This document shows positions 47,632 through 59,970 of a DNA stretch of 64,000 nucleotides, piece after piece. The stretch is from Globicephala melas. Taxonomy: Eukaryota; Chordata; Mammalia; Artiodactyla; Delphinidae. The notes beneath the pieces were generated by a model. That model had not been told where the DNA came from and searched no databases. It worked only from the letters and a program-made list of their open reading frames with translations. Every line of letters begins with the position of its first letter. Position 1 is the stretch's first letter. Made by a program: the position numbers and the translations under genes. The DNA lies in contig NC_083314.1 of NCBI RefSeq assembly GCF_963455315.2, positions 22,731,513 to 22,795,512 on the forward strand, given 5' to 3'.

Positions 47632-47848
47632 AGGCTTCCCTGGTGGCGCAGTGGTTGAGAGTCCGCCTGCCGATGCAGGGGACATGGTTTCATGCCCCGA
47701 TCCGGGAAGATCCCACATGCCGCGGAGCGGCTGGGCCCGTGAGCCATGGCCGCTGAGCCTGCGCGTCCGGAGCCTGTGCTCCGCAACGGGAGAGGCCACA
47801 AGTGTGAGAGGCCCGCGTACCACAAAAACAAAAACAAAAACAAAAATA
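47632..47848 (+). mobile_element. CHR-2-type SINE
   Basis: Forward short-form copy with a (CAAAAA)n tail. Flanks taattaaagaactg and taacaaagaactgg are the likely duplication. Confidence 0.93.
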
Positions 47849-48289
47849 ACAAAGAACTGGCCAGACTATGTAGTATGATACTGGAACATTAATTTGGGCC
47901 CAAATAAAAACTGAGACATTACAAAGGGAAGGGAAGGGAGTGGAGTGAAGATACGGTAAAAAAAATAGCAATTAAGGGAAACCAGGAAAAACAGAGCGGT
48001 GTTTCTGTAAGGTTGTTTCTATCATCATGAAACAAGGTAATGTCCAAAATATTCCTGAAAGAAGATAATAAAGAAAAAAATGCACTTCTTTTTGATTCCT
48101 TAGGTAACTATTTACTGTCCAGTTTTGCCCAAGGCATTTCATTGAACAGCTGTTTTCTGTGTAATAACCATACTTCTATATAAACAGAGAGCCCCTGGTA
48201 ATACTGTGAAGGGAATTTTGGCAGTGGCTTTCTCCTATACAGGAACACCGTTTGAAAAATCAGACAAAATCAATAGCTAAGCACATCTA

Positions 48290-48485
48290 ATAAATGCTGT
48301 GCAGAGTTTAGCCCATTACATTTATGCCTTATGTAATCTTCACAACCCTACAATTATTCCTTTTACAGCTGAACAGACTGATTCCCAGAGAGGTTAAATA
48401 ATTTTTCCAAAGTCACATAGCTTGTTAAGTGTATGAGCTAGGACTGGAAATATCTCCAAATCCAAGTTCTCCATCACTACACTAA
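48290..48485 (-). mobile_element. MIR SINE
   Basis: Reverse MIR: tacagctgaacagactgatt, cccagagaggttaaataatt, agtcacatagcttgttaagt. Confidence 0.82.
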
Positions 48486-48489
48486 AATG

Positions 48490-49460
48490 CTTCATTTTCT
48501 CCAGAATAAAAGCACTTACACACAAAATTGTGCCCATAATTTTACTTGTAGTTTTAGAGACAACCCTACTGAGTTGTTAGGAACCATTAATACGTGTGTA
48601 TGAACAATTTCACCACGTAAAATCATCCCTTCATAACTCAAAATATATGGACTCTTGCAATTCAGTTTAGAAAGATATAGATACACACACATCTGTAATG
48701 CAGTACTAGAGGTTCTGCTCCTAATATGGCTGAGCAGCTTCTTTTGGACCAACCCTCCTGTTGTTAATAGGTATAAACTCTGGACAAAATACAAAAAACA
48801 ACTAACTGAATACACTGGAGAATGACCAGAAGCAGGCAGAGTTCACACTTCAAAGAAAAGAATAGCACTGCGGAAGTCTCCCACTTTTACGGTTTTTAGT
48901 CCCTACTCTATACCTTGCCAGGCAGCTAGAACTCTGATGGAAAAATTGCAGAGTATTGTTGGTAAGAATTCAGGGAAATCACAGCTGCAGGAAAGTGAGG
49001 GAGGAGGTCCTGCAAGGCAGAGCCAGAGAAGGTAAGCCAAAAATTCTGTCTACTTTAACTCTGCCCCCGAACCACACAGGCACAGGGCAGACTCTAAGCA
49101 GCAACTGAGATATGAGGTGCTGCCCACCTAGAAAAAAGAGTTTAGGGTTTGAGTCCAGCCAAGTTAAATGCCTAATAGGAAACAAAGAGCTATACTCTTG
49201 AAGGCATATAACAGGATCCAGAATCTCTGTAAAATCATTCACCATATCCAAGATACAACCTAAAACTACTTGACATGTGAACAATCAGGAAAATGAGATC
49301 CATTTTCAAGAAAATCAACAAAGACTGAGCCTGAGATGATTCAAGTGTCAGAACAAGCAGACAAGGATTCTAAGGCTGCTTTTTCAAGTTTACGTGGAAC
49401 ATTCATCTAGACAGACCATACACTGTGTCATAATACAAGTCTCAATAAAATTAAAAGGAT
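48490..49460. other. Intergenic DNA, possible old LINE remnant
   Basis: 48690-49380 has the look of a degraded LINE-derived segment (ctctggacaaaatacaaaaa) but I cannot place it. No gene recognised. Confidence 0.4.
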
Positions 49461-49463
49461 TGA

Positions 49464-49710
49464 GGGCTTCCCTGGTGGCGCAGTGGTTGAGAGTCCGCCT
49501 GCCGATGCAGGAGACACGGGTTCGTGCCCTGGTCCGGGAAGATCCCACATGCCGCAGAGCGGCTGGGCCCGTGAGCCATGGCCGCTGAGCCTGCGCGTCT
49601 GGAGCCTGTGCTCTGCAGCGGGAGAGGCCACAACAGTGAGAGGCCCGCATACCGCAAACACACACACACACACACACACACAACACACACACACACACAA
49701 AAAAAAAAAA
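49464..49710 (+). mobile_element. CHR-2-type SINE with a (CA)n tail
   Basis: Forward short-form copy. Target-site duplication aaattaaaaggattga before and aaattaaaaggactga after. The A-rich tail has become a CA microsatellite (about 49657-49699). Confidence 0.94.
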
Positions 49711-49794
49711 TTAAAAGGACTGAAATCATAAACAGGCTATTTTCTGACCACAGTGGAATTAAAAGCAGAAACCAGTAACAATAAAATATTTAGG

Positions 49795-50940
49795 AGAAAA
49801 AACAAACATTTGTTCTATGTTACGCCATCCATAAAAATTAACTCAAATGGATTAAAGACTTGAACTTAAGACCTGAAACCATAAAACTCCTAGAAGAAAA
49901 CATAGCGGTAAGCTCCTTGACACAGGTCTTGGCAATGATTTATTTCAATCTGACACCAAAAGTATAAGCAACAAAAGCAAAAATAAACAAATGGAAATAT
50001 ATCAAACTAAAAAGCTTCTGCATAGCAAAGGAAACCATCAACAAAATGAAAAGGCAGTCTACTGAATGGGAGAAAATATTTGCTAATCATGTATCTGATA
50101 AGGCGCTAATATCCAAAATATATAAAGAACTCATATAACTCAACAGCAAAAAAACAATCTGATAATAAAAATGGGCAGAAGATCTGAATACTTTTTTCCA
50201 AAGAAGACATACAGATGGCAAAAAGGTACATGAAAAGCTGCTCTACATCATTAATGATCAGGGAAATACAAATCAAAACCAGAGTGAGATATCACCTCAT
50301 ACCTATTAGAATGGCTGTTATCAAAAAGACTAGAAGTAACAAGTGTTGGCAGGGACGTGGAGAGAAGGGAACCCTCCTGCGGCTTGGGCTTCCCTGGTGG
50401 CGCAGTGGTTGAGAGTCCGCCTGCCGATGCAGGGGACGCGGGTTAGTGCCCCGATCCAGGAAGATCCCACATGCCGCGGAGCGGCTGGGCCTGTGAGCCA
50501 TGGCCAGTGAGCCTGCGCATCCGGAGCCTGTGCTCCGCAACGGGAGAGCCCACAACAGTGAGAGGCCCACGTACCGCAAAATAAATAAATAAATAAATAA
50601 AACTAGAACTACTATACAATATAGCAATTCCACTTCTAGGTATTTATCTGAGGAAAATGAACACATTAACTTGAAAATCTATACGCACCCCCATATTCAC
50701 TGCAGCATTATTTATAATAGCCAAGATATGAAAACAACCTAAGTGTCCATCAATGGATGACAGATGAATGAAGATGTGGTAAATATATACAATGGAATAT
50801 TATTCAGCTGTAACAAAGAAGTAAATCTTGCCATTTGCAACAACATGAATGGAACTTGAGGGCACTATGCTCAGTGAAATAAGTCAGATAAAGACAAATA
50901 CTATATGACCTCTCTTAAACGTGGAATTAAAAAAAATTTT
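49795..50940 (+). mobile_element. L1 fragment with ORF2 C-terminal remnant, split by a SINE
   Basis: Forward L1 encoding a decayed piece of ORF2 (MKSCSTSLMIREIQIKTRVR, 50230-50290; MAVIKKTRSNKCW, 50310-50350) and continuing to the 3' region after the nested SINE (tccatcaatggatgacagat). Confidence 0.88.
50387..50602 (+). mobile_element. CHR-2-type SINE nested in L1
   Basis: Forward short-form copy with (AAAT)n tail, inserted in the ORF2 remnant. Confidence 0.93.
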
Positions 50941-51127
50941 TTTTTAATTAAAAAAACCCCTCAAGCTGATAGATACAGAGAACTGATTGGTGGTGTCAGA
51001 GGCAGGGGGGTACAGGGTGGGAGAAATGGGTGAACTTTTTTTTTTAGTTTAAATAAACTGAAAGTTTAACATTTGCTAATTAGACAACATACTTCTAGGT
51101 AATCCATGGGTCAAAGAATTCACAAGG

Positions 51128-51336
51128 GGGCTTCCCTGGTGGCGCAGTGGTTGAGAGTCCGCCTGCCGATGCAGGGGACACGGGTTTGTGCCCTGGTCCG
51201 GGAGGATCCCACATGCCGCAGAGCGGCTAGGCCCGTGAGCCATGGCCACTGAGCCTGCACGTCCGGAGCCTGTGCTCCGCAACGGGAGCGGCCACAATAG
51301 TGAGAGGCCCATGTACCGCAAAAAAAAAAAAAAAAA
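51128..51336 (+). mobile_element. CHR-2-type SINE
   Basis: Forward short-form copy with a 17-base poly(A) tail. Flanks aaagaattcacaagg and aaagaatttacaagg are its target-site duplication. Confidence 0.94.
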
Positions 51337-51344
51337 GAATTTAC

Positions 51345-51960
51345 AAGGAAGCTAGAAAATACTTGGAACTGAGTGAAAATGAAAATACAACATATTAAAA
51401 TTTTTGAGATGCAGCTAAAACAGTGCTTAAAGAAAAACTTACAGCTTTAAATATTTATACTAGAAAAAAAAGTCTAAAATCAATGACTTAGGACTTACCT
51501 TAAGAAGATAAAGAAAAAAGAGCAAAGTAAACCCAAACTAAGTAGAAGAAAGGAAATGATAAAGAGCAAAAATCAATGAAATTAAAAACAATTAAAAATC
51601 AACAAAGGCAAAAGTTGGCTCTGAAAACAGAACAATACAATAAACTCCTAGGTAGACTGATCAAGGAGAAAACAGAAATTATCAGTACCAGAATGAAAAA
51701 GAAGTTACCACCACAGCTCCTACAAGATGTTAAAAGGATAGAAAAGACTATTATGAATAACTTTATGTCCACAAATCTGACAACTGGGGTCAAATGGATA
51801 AATTCTTTGAAATTATAATTTACCTAAACAACAGAAGATGAAACCCAAACTCTGAATAGCCCTATATTTATTAAAGAAATAAGTTATAAGAAACCTTCCC
51901 ACAAAAAAAACTTCAGGCCCAGAGGGTTTCACAAATTAATTCTATAAATCTAATAAAGAA
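51345..51960 (+). mobile_element. Old L1 ORF2 fragment
   Basis: Contains LINE-like text (gaaaacagaacaatacaata, aaaagaagttaccaccacag) and an 80-codon open frame with an ORF2-like run LLGRLIKEKTEIISTRMKKK. It adjoins the SDE2 3' end. Confidence 0.7.
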
Positions 51961-51998
51961 AAAGAGGATAGTTAGAATTTGGTTATTAAAAAGTCACC

Positions 51999-52004
51999 TT
52001 TAAT
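51999..52004 (-). terminator. Possible poly(A) signal of SDE2
   Basis: ATTAAA on the minus strand about 90 bases past the SDE2 stop. It is the nearest common hexamer variant; L1-derived sequence begins just beyond (below 51960). A longer 3' UTR cannot be excluded, so this is tentative. Confidence 0.35.
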
Positions 52005-52091
52005 AGCAACAAGAATAATGTCCAAGAGTCAACATTATACAGGTTGTAAGCGCTAGCCTATAAAGAAACAGGAAATCAGCTCCGATGAAAT

Positions 52092-55000
52092 TCACTTCTT
52101 CTTCCCTTTCGAAGGCTTGGCAAATAAAGCTGGATCTATCCGCTCCTTTGCCAGTCCTCTGACAGAGAAGAGCCTCGCCGCCCGCTCCTGGAGAGTGCCC
52201 CCACACTTCAGTCCCCGGGCCGTGAGTTCACACTTGAGCTTCTCCAAACCCAGCAACTCCACTTCCGTAACAGAGCTGAACGCCAGTAAATCTACAGTTT
52301 CCTGACCAATATCCTGAGAAGAAGAAAAAGAAAGAAAAATTTTAAATAGGTCCATTCCTCTGAATAAAACTTCCTTCAATTGTCATCGACCTTCTGTTTT
52401 ACAAGAAATCTTCATTTAATACGCCATATCTCACTACTGAATTTTAATAATCAAGCTATTCTCTACACATTGTCAATACATATAATTAATAAATATTAAT
52501 TTTCTATCTATATACTTAGAAACAAGTATTCAGAAGAGTAACAAGTTATAGAATTCTTGAACAAATTCTTAATATTACTTTTCTTTTTTGATTTTTCCGG
52601 TAAAAATTCAAACAGCAAAATGTACCTCACCTACCCCCATACTATGACCAGAGAAAAGAGCAGCACCCTATAAAGCTTCATTTTAATGAGATTCCTATGC
52701 CTGTGAATCTACTAACCCCATAATCCTAAGCTTTCTATTTTAATCAAATAACTGTGATTATCAAAGTTCTCACTTACATAACTTGACAAATTTAAATGCT
52801 GTTCAAAAGACTTGCAACTGTTCTATCCACCAAGTACCTTTATAGACTTTAAGACAAAAGTAAATACTTTTTTTTTTTTAATTAAATACTTCTAATGACG
52901 GGTGCTCTTCAAAGAATGAAAACGTTCACCACCTAGGGTTTTTTTTTTTTTTTTTGCGGCATGCGGGCCTCTCACTGTTGTAGCCTCTCCTGTTGCGGGG
53001 CACAGGCTCCGGACGCGCAGGCCCAGCAGCCATGGCTCACGGGCCCAGCCACTCCGCGGCACGTGGTATCTTCCCGTACCGGGGCACGAACCCGTGTCCC
53101 CTGCATCAGCAGGCGGACTCTCAACCACTGCGCCACCAGGGAAGCCCTAGGTTTTTTTTAAAAAAAACATATTAAAAGGTCAGTAATTTTCTCTCACAGT
53201 AAGTTGTTTTTTAAAAATATTGAAGAGCTCTAGGGACAAACTATCTTTCTAGGTGATCTTTATTTTTTTTTTTAAAAAAAGTCCATTTTGTTAAGATTTC
53301 TGGAGTGAATCTTGGCTTCTTTATATATGGCCAAATCCTAAACCACCACTTATGTGTCTTTGGAGAATCACACATGGTTGTACACGATTATTATGAATAC
53401 AACAGCTACAACTACATCAAGAACAAAATTTCCACAGTTAAAAGCTCAAAGACTGAAAGTCAAATCAGGTTTTATTCTATTTTCCTTTCTTCATTTTTCC
53501 AAGACTTTGGTTAGGATAAACTCCTAGCATATATGAGTAACATAAAAGCTACATGCTTGTAACTCCAGAGATGGTGTAAGGGTCAATTTAAAGCCCTTAG
53601 CATAAAAAATTTCACCATCTTCCCTAGAAAGGGCAATATGTGCATTTTTGCTTATTTAACCAGCACCAGTAGGGAAGGTGCTGGTTAAATAAATAATGAT
53701 AAGCTTTGTGTTTACCAAAGAAGCCAAGTAGTTCAGGTTTCATCTATCCTAAAACGCAAATCATTAGACTGAAAAGTAAACGTTAAAGATTTTTCCTGGA
53801 AGTAGTTCCACTAAAGGCGGCAAATAACTATTTAAGGAAAAGCATGCACAATGAAAATAAATTTTAAAAAGGTTGAGTGTGGGGCTTAAGATTTAATGAT
53901 AAATTAAAAAGGAGCTGCTCATCTTCTACAGGAAAGATCTTCACATCCAACTGACAACTGTGTTCAAACAGTAACTCACATGAGAAAGAAAAACTAAGTA
54001 ACTAGAAATTTAGTGATAGGAAAATAAGCACATTTTATCAAAGCTAAAAATGCCATCTATCATAATATGCCTTATTAGTTCATGTGTTATTAACAAAGAA
54101 TAACAATACCAATTAAACTATAACATGATATATATTCAAATTCAGAGGTATTAAAACGTGAAAAACGTGCATCTTAGAATTGATGAAATATGGAACCAAG
54201 GACACCACCTAGTGGCAAAATAATACCAATTCCAGAGCTTTAAAAAAAACAAAAACTGGGCTTCACTGGTGGCGCAGTGGTTGAGAGTCCACCTGTCGAT
54301 ACAGGGGACACGGGTCTGTGCCCCAGTCTGGGAAGATCCCACATGCCGCGGAGCGGCTGGGCCCGTGAGCCATGGCCGCTGAGCCTGCGCGTCCGGAGCC
54401 TGTGCTCCGCAATGGGAGAGGCCACAACGGTGAGAGGCCCACGTACCACAAAAAAAACAAAAAACAAAAAACTAAGGATTTTTGGGGGGGACATGGCAAG
54501 CTTCACCATCATCTGTACTTCTGATTATTATACAAGCTTTTCCACTAAGCAGCTGATGGGAAAAAGCACATCTTTTCATTTTAACGACTTACTACAGAGA
54601 TTAAACTGATTTGGCTTCAGACATCACCCCCCCAAATTTACTTACTGTGTTTCCTGACTGGCTTTCCTCCAGCTTGGCAACAGGTATGTTTTCCCTGTCT
54701 CCTCCAGGGGCTCCCTTGGCACCTCTTTCCCCATCAGTCATTTCTTTGGTCTCCTGCTCCTTATTCAGTCCAACTCCAGCTGCTTCCTTTTCTAAGGGTT
54801 CTTTACTCTCTACCTCATTTTTCTCCTGGGTTTTCTCTGTTTCTAAAGCCATCTTCCTTTCCATGTACTCCTGGGTAGATGCCTCTCCCAGCTCAGCATA
54901 CAAGTCTTCTGAAATACCATTCCCAGAGTCCGTCACAGGGGTCTGTAGTTTTTCTTGTGATCTAGAGTCTGCACTCAATACTCTTGTCTGCTGAGAGCTA

Positions 55001-58000
55001 CTAGGAAATTCGGCTGCCATCTCAACAACATCACTGCCATTTTGGGGAACGTGAAAGCTCATTCCTGAAGTACTAGGTGCTTCTGCACTGTCATCATCGG
55101 AGCTCTCAGAGCCAGACCCTTCTGCAGTCTCTAGTCCTTCCATGCCCAACCTATTAGAAGCAACAAAAAGGTTTAACACCATTTACAGCTTCTACTTAAA
55201 AAAAAAAAAAAGAGTTGCAGTTTGTCCAAGAAACAGACTCTGAATAAAGGTATCGGCTAGCTTGAGATGGAGAGTAGGTGAGTTTCAGAACAAGATACTC
55301 CAGAGGTATAAAAGGAAAAAAAACTTCAGTGAGACTGGAAGCAACATGCCAAAGATCCAACAGGATCTCTTTTTAAAAGCTATGACTCTCTTAAAACAAA
55401 CTGGTTTTGCTTAAAACTTTTTTCCCCAATACTGTATGAATTTTAACTGTTGGAAATTAGATAAAATAATAAACAATTAAAAGAAAATCCTGGGAATTCC
55501 CTGGCAGTCCAGTGGTTAGGACTCCGAGTTTCCACTGCAGGGGGCACAGGTTCAATCCTTGGTCAAGGAACTAAGATCCTGCATGCCACATGGCACGGCC
55601 AAAAAAAAAGAAAGAAAATCCTGTTTTATTCATAATTGCCCAAGACTGGAAACTACCCAAACCTCTAACAGCTAGAGAATGGTTGATAAACAAATTGTGG
55701 TACAGACATACCAGGCAACAATACTTGGCAATAGAAAGGAACGAACTACTGATACAATATAATACCATCTGTGGATCTCGAAAGCATTATTGTAAGTGAA
55801 AGCAGCAGACATAATGACATTCTGGAAAAGACAAAACCATATGAACAAACATCACACCAGTGATCAGCAGTTGCCAGGAATGGAGGTGGGGGAAGAAAAT
55901 TAACTGCAAAGGGACTCGTGGGAACTTCTTAGGGTGATAAAAATATTCCATAGCTTGATTTTGGTGATGGTTACATGACTGTATATTATAAAATTTTCAA
56001 AACTTGTAGAACTGTTCAAAAAGGGTGAATTTTGGGCTTCCCTGGTGGCTCAGTGGTTGAGAGTCCGCCTGCCGATGCAGGGGACACGGGTTCATGCTCC
56101 GGTCCGGGAAGATCCCACATGCTGCGGAGCGGCTGGGCCCGTGAGCCACAGCCGCTGAGCCTGCGCGTCCGGAGCCTGTGCTCCGCAACGGGAGAGGCCA
56201 CAACAGTGAGAGGCCCGCGTACCGCAAAAAAAAAAAGGGTGAATTTTACCATATATAAATTATACCACAATAAACCTGGCTTAAAAAAAAGAAACCCACA
56301 GGAAATACTACTGTCTTTTCTCTCAGGAACATTTAATTCACATTTCAGAAAGAACACAAAAAATTCTATGCTGGACTCACAGAGTTACATGGTGTTTAGT
56401 TAATAATTATCTTTCTATCCCCAAAGGGGAGGCCAACAAGGAAACCAAGATCCATTTGCACTTATCATATTCTAGAACTCGGCCCAAGGGAACTGAGCTG
56501 GTAACCAGAGGACCAACTGGGAAGGGTGGGAGAACTGTAAGAAGAATGGATAAGAAAAAGTACTGTTGTGCTTTTCACCTGCAGGTACAAAAGTGGTGAA
56601 GAGAGGTCTGGCAAAGTGACCAAAGACCTCAGTGATGACGATGAAAAACCACAGAGAAAACAGAACCACCTGGAAAGTAAAGCCATGGCTTCCACCTGGA
56701 ATTTCTGAAAGTTAACTCTTTCAACACCTAACAGTAATTCAAGTATAAAGCTATTTTTATGTGATTTTCCACTGTAAGGAAAAGAATTATCCTTTAGATT
56801 CTATGAATGGCACTTATGGCAGAAACCATTACTAATGTATACAATGTGAGAATCACTGAAACCTGAACTGAAGCACTCTGGAAAATTTCTGAGCTTCCAT
56901 CAGACTTTACTTAAAAGTATGTTTATTCCAGGTAGATAAGAAAAAAATATAGTAGGTAAGTTTCAGAACAAGATATTCCAAAGGGATAAATAAAAGGAAA
57001 AAAAAATTTTTTTTCCCTCAGTTCTCAAAGATCTATTTGAAATGAAAATGAACACACTTACCAAAAGCATTTCCTTTTCTCTGCACTGGCTGCTCTGTCT
57101 GTTTTTGATTTGTTAGGCCGTTTCCGACTCTCACCGACTTCTGCCGATACCGTCTTGCTGGAGGCAGCCTGCATACCTAACCAGACATTTTAACAACTCA
57201 GTTTTTACTATCAGGACTAAGTTCAATTAAAGAATTTATAAATAATCTGAATTGCGAAAACAGCTGCAATCTAAAGCTCTAGATTTAAATTTCTTAACAT
57301 ACCAAAATTTAATCCAGTTAAAAGGAGACTAATCTCAAATTTATACAGATTTAAGATAAGCATTCTGGCTCTTGAACCGGATTTTTAAAGCACCATGTCC
57401 AATTTGTAATTTTGAGGCTGACAGATTCATACCTATCTCTCCTCAAACCTAACGATTCATCCCCTTGTCCTTGTTATTTGCATACAACTGTCTTTCCCCT
57501 GTTATGCCATAACCCTTTTGATGGAAAAGACTCCTTCTTATTCAATTGAATGCACAATAGCCCTAGCATAATGCTTTGGATGCTAAAAACATAAAAGTTA
57601 ATGAAAATCATTCTCATTAAAAACCGTGTTTTAAAAAAGGGACCTAAAACTGGAAGCAAAATGTTGGGGTCTAGGCACCTCCTGAAGACTTAGCTTATTC
57701 CCATGAAGTACAAAAAGTATTCTTACCTGGGGCCCATGAGCCCACAGAGTTCAGGGGTCAAGTATGTCAAATGTTGTGAGAGTGTATGGGTTTTTTCCCT
57801 GGGTTGTATAAGATATACTGTATTCATTACTGAGGGGAGAAATTCCACAGCTTCATCAGTTTCTCAGAAGTCTGTAACCCAAAAAGGCTTAAGAACTGCC
57901 CTCTGTGTGGAACAGCTGGCTTCAGGGATGCCTGCTGATGGCACTAAGGAATCCTCATTCTCACCTCGGAGGACGGAATCCTCCAGACGCTCGGCCATCT

Positions 58001-59701
58001 CATGGCACTGCTGCTGGTAGTCGGGGCTGGTGAAGCAGTGCCTGGGTTCTGCAAGCTTCCGCTGCAGTCGTTCCAAGCGCTTTTGCTCCTTTTCAGCCTC
58101 TCGCTCGGCTTGTTGTTTTACCCATTCAGCCATTCTGGGGATGGGAGAGAAGAGATGTAACTGAATGGCCATATTATACACATGTGTTTTTATACATTAA
58201 ACACCCCACCCAGACAAATTAATGCACTCTTGTTCATACTGTGATATTCCCTCAGAAAGGTGTGCCATGCTTACTACTTAGCATACTATTATGGACTTGA
58301 CTAAAACCCAAAGATAATTACTAAATTACAGAAAAAGTTAAATCTGATAACAACAAATTAGAGCATAAGTATTTCAAGTTTACATTTCTGATATGCATGG
58401 CATGCGTACAATCACTAATGCTAGAAAAGTATGTTTCTTAAAAAAAAATAAAAACAGGTGGGCATCTTACGCTTTTTCGTGATTGACATCTCGCAGTCTC
58501 CTTCCACTGAGATCCCGGCAAGCTTCTCGATTGGTTGTCTTCTCAATCTGAGCACCAAGTGCTCGGAGCATAGAGCCAAAACCTGAGCAAATATGTTTGG
58601 AGAAAGCAGGTTAAAAAAGTGTTCAAGGATGGACAAAAGCCAAATTTGTGAAAATAGTATTATATCGCAAGACTACAGGTGATCTCTACTTTCTTTTCAG
58701 TTTTAAAGGAAATGTACATCAAGATTCTAACCCAGGTGGCAAAGGTAAGAGTACTGATAAACTTGGTTCAATCTCATGCTTTTTACACTTCCTCTTATAC
58801 TCCTGCAATATTGTATCAATACCCACACCACTGGGCTATTTTAGAGGGATTTATCTAGTGCCAGAAATCCCAAGATTCCAAGATTAAGAATTTTAAAAAT
58901 TATATGGTGAGATTTTGCAAGGAGGCAATTTTAAGCTGTCACTGGCTGATACAAGCTTCATTCTTATTGACACAATTTCGAACAGCAGGATGATTATAAT
59001 CTGAAATGTTAGCTCTTTGAAAACCAAACCGAATCACCACAGATTTTGAGAAAGCCTAAGGATTACATGTTAGTGCATCAGGAGAAATACCAAGAACTGT
59101 TCATATTCAGTTTTTGCTCTTTTAGTTTCTTTTTTCTCTTCTAAGATGAGTTACTACAACCGGGACCTTAATCTACCTCAATCTGTAAATGGTTGTATTT
59201 CATAAAGTGACTTTAGACCTCCCTTGGAACTACAATAACTAGGCAAAAATCTTGAGAAAAGCACAAGGAGATTTGATTGTTTTGACACTCGTCTGCAAAC
59301 TGGACAGAATAACAATCACCCCTCTTCATCTAATCCTCCCAAGAGTTTGAGAGCCTAGGGTGCCTAAGAGTGATCCAGCTGGAGAAGGTGGGAATTTTAT
59401 CATACGGTATCTACCTCAAAAAGAATAAAAGAGAAAATATGCAAAATTAGATAAGCAAACAAAGGATTTCACAAGGCAAATCGAGGCTGGTACATTATAG
59501 ACACCAAGGAGTTTGTTAATTTAATACATATGGCTACAGAACGCAGATGTGTTACAACTAAGCCATCAACATTCATGTCCTACCTCCTTTTCCACCACGA
59601 AGTCTGGGTTCCAAACTATAAACAGCTCCATGCTGCACTGTGTCACTGGTGTTAACGAGTAATCCATTGCATTTCACAAAGTAGCATTCCACTGGAATAT
59701 C
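52092..59701 (-). CDS. SDE2: SDE2 splicing/replication-stress factor, exons 2-7 (5' partial)
   Basis: Nuclear protein made as a ubiquitin-like precursor; after processing it acts in pre-mRNA splicing and in PCNA-linked control of replication stress. Coding exons are 59701-59584, 58582-58471, 58134-57965, 57176-57062, 55150-54646 and 52313-52092, all GT-AG, giving 413 codons plus stop. Exon 2 holds most of the ubiquitin-like fold and ends in the processing motif GGKGG, completed in exon 3 ([11 protein letters not shown]). Exon 4 is a charged coiled-coil beginning [20 protein letters not shown]. Exon 6 is a long acidic Ser/Glu-rich linker. Exon 7 encodes a C-terminal SAP-like domain ([20 protein letters not shown]) and a basic end, KPSKGKKK. 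Exon 1, about 40 residues in human, is absent from 59702-64000, which has no CpG-rich block, so it lies off the right edge. No frame lesion was seen. Confidence 0.94.
52940..53147 (-). mobile_element. CHR-2-type SINE in SDE2 intron 6
   Basis: Reverse short-form copy, poly(T) to accagggaagccc, with flanks cctagggtttttt and cctaggtttttt. Confidence 0.93.
53652..53692. repeat. Perfect inverted repeat (hairpin) in SDE2 intron 6
   Basis: Arms ttatttaaccagcacc (53652-53667) and ggtgctggttaaataa (53677-53692) are exact reverse complements, 16 bp, around a 9-base loop. Not part of a repeat I recognise. Confidence 0.95.
54260..54466 (+). mobile_element. CHR-2-type SINE in SDE2 intron 6
   Basis: Forward short-form copy, head gggcttcactggtggcgcag and (CAAAAAA)n tail, about 180 bases from the exon 6 donor. 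Confidence 0.93.
55494..55605 (+). mobile_element. tRNA-Glu-type SINE in SDE2 intron 5
   Basis: Forward copy: ggaattccctggcagtccag through catggcacggcc and poly(A). Target-site duplication aagaaaatcctg on both sides. Confidence 0.9.
55606..56275 (+). mobile_element. Old L1 3' end in SDE2 intron 5, split by a SINE
   Basis: taattgcccaagactggaaa, tcagcagttgccaggaatgg, atggttacatgactgtatat, ending after the SINE at ttataccacaataaacctgg. Confidence 0.82.
56034..56237 (+). mobile_element. CHR-2-type SINE nested in L1
   Basis: Forward short-form copy with target-site duplication aagggtgaatttt on both sides. Confidence 0.95.
56276..57061 (-). other. SDE2 intron 5, repeat-free part
   Basis: A/T-rich intronic sequence before the donor of exon 5 (minus strand). 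I saw no gene, repeat or conserved motif. Confidence 0.6.
58583..59583 (-). other. SDE2 intron 2
   Basis: About 1 kb between exons 2 and 3, without SINE or L1 insertion and without other recognisable content. Confidence 0.7.
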
Positions 59702-59970
59702 CTAGAGACAAGTTTGGGGGTTCTTTCAATGCTGTTTATGAGACAATACAAGTTTCTTGCAGAAAGGGACCTAGCTTATCTTTTTAATACTCCAGTTATA
59801 AGGAGACAGTATGTGTTCAATTAATATTTGTTGAATTGCAAAAATGGAAACTACTAAAAGAAAAAACTCATTTTGTATGATGTATTCTAGGTACAATTTC
59901 TTCCTAATACTTAATCATGATATATAGAAGAACTTTCTGCCTTTTGGGTGAAAATTAAAACTGCTCTCAG

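Larger units (their letters stand above)
52314..54645 (-). other. SDE2 intron 6
   Basis: A/T-rich intron between the large acidic exon and the terminal exon. It holds two CHR-2-type SINEs and a perfect 16-bp hairpin at 53652-53692; otherwise featureless. Confidence 0.85.

Noticed and set aside
50215..50412. Open frame resembling reverse-transcriptase tail as an active LINE
   Set aside because: Only a short piece of ORF2, truncated, interrupted by a SINE and stops; no intact ORF1 or endonuclease.
54611..54994. Plus-strand open frame of 127 codons
   Set aside because: Exact antisense of SDE2 exon 6; Ser/Pro-rich because the sense strand is Glu/Ser-rich.
18323..56237. Recurrent open frame containing [15 protein letters not shown] in many places
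   Set aside because: It is a translation of the CHR-2-type SINE body. The same text appears in nearly every copy because the repeats are similar, not because a protein is encoded.
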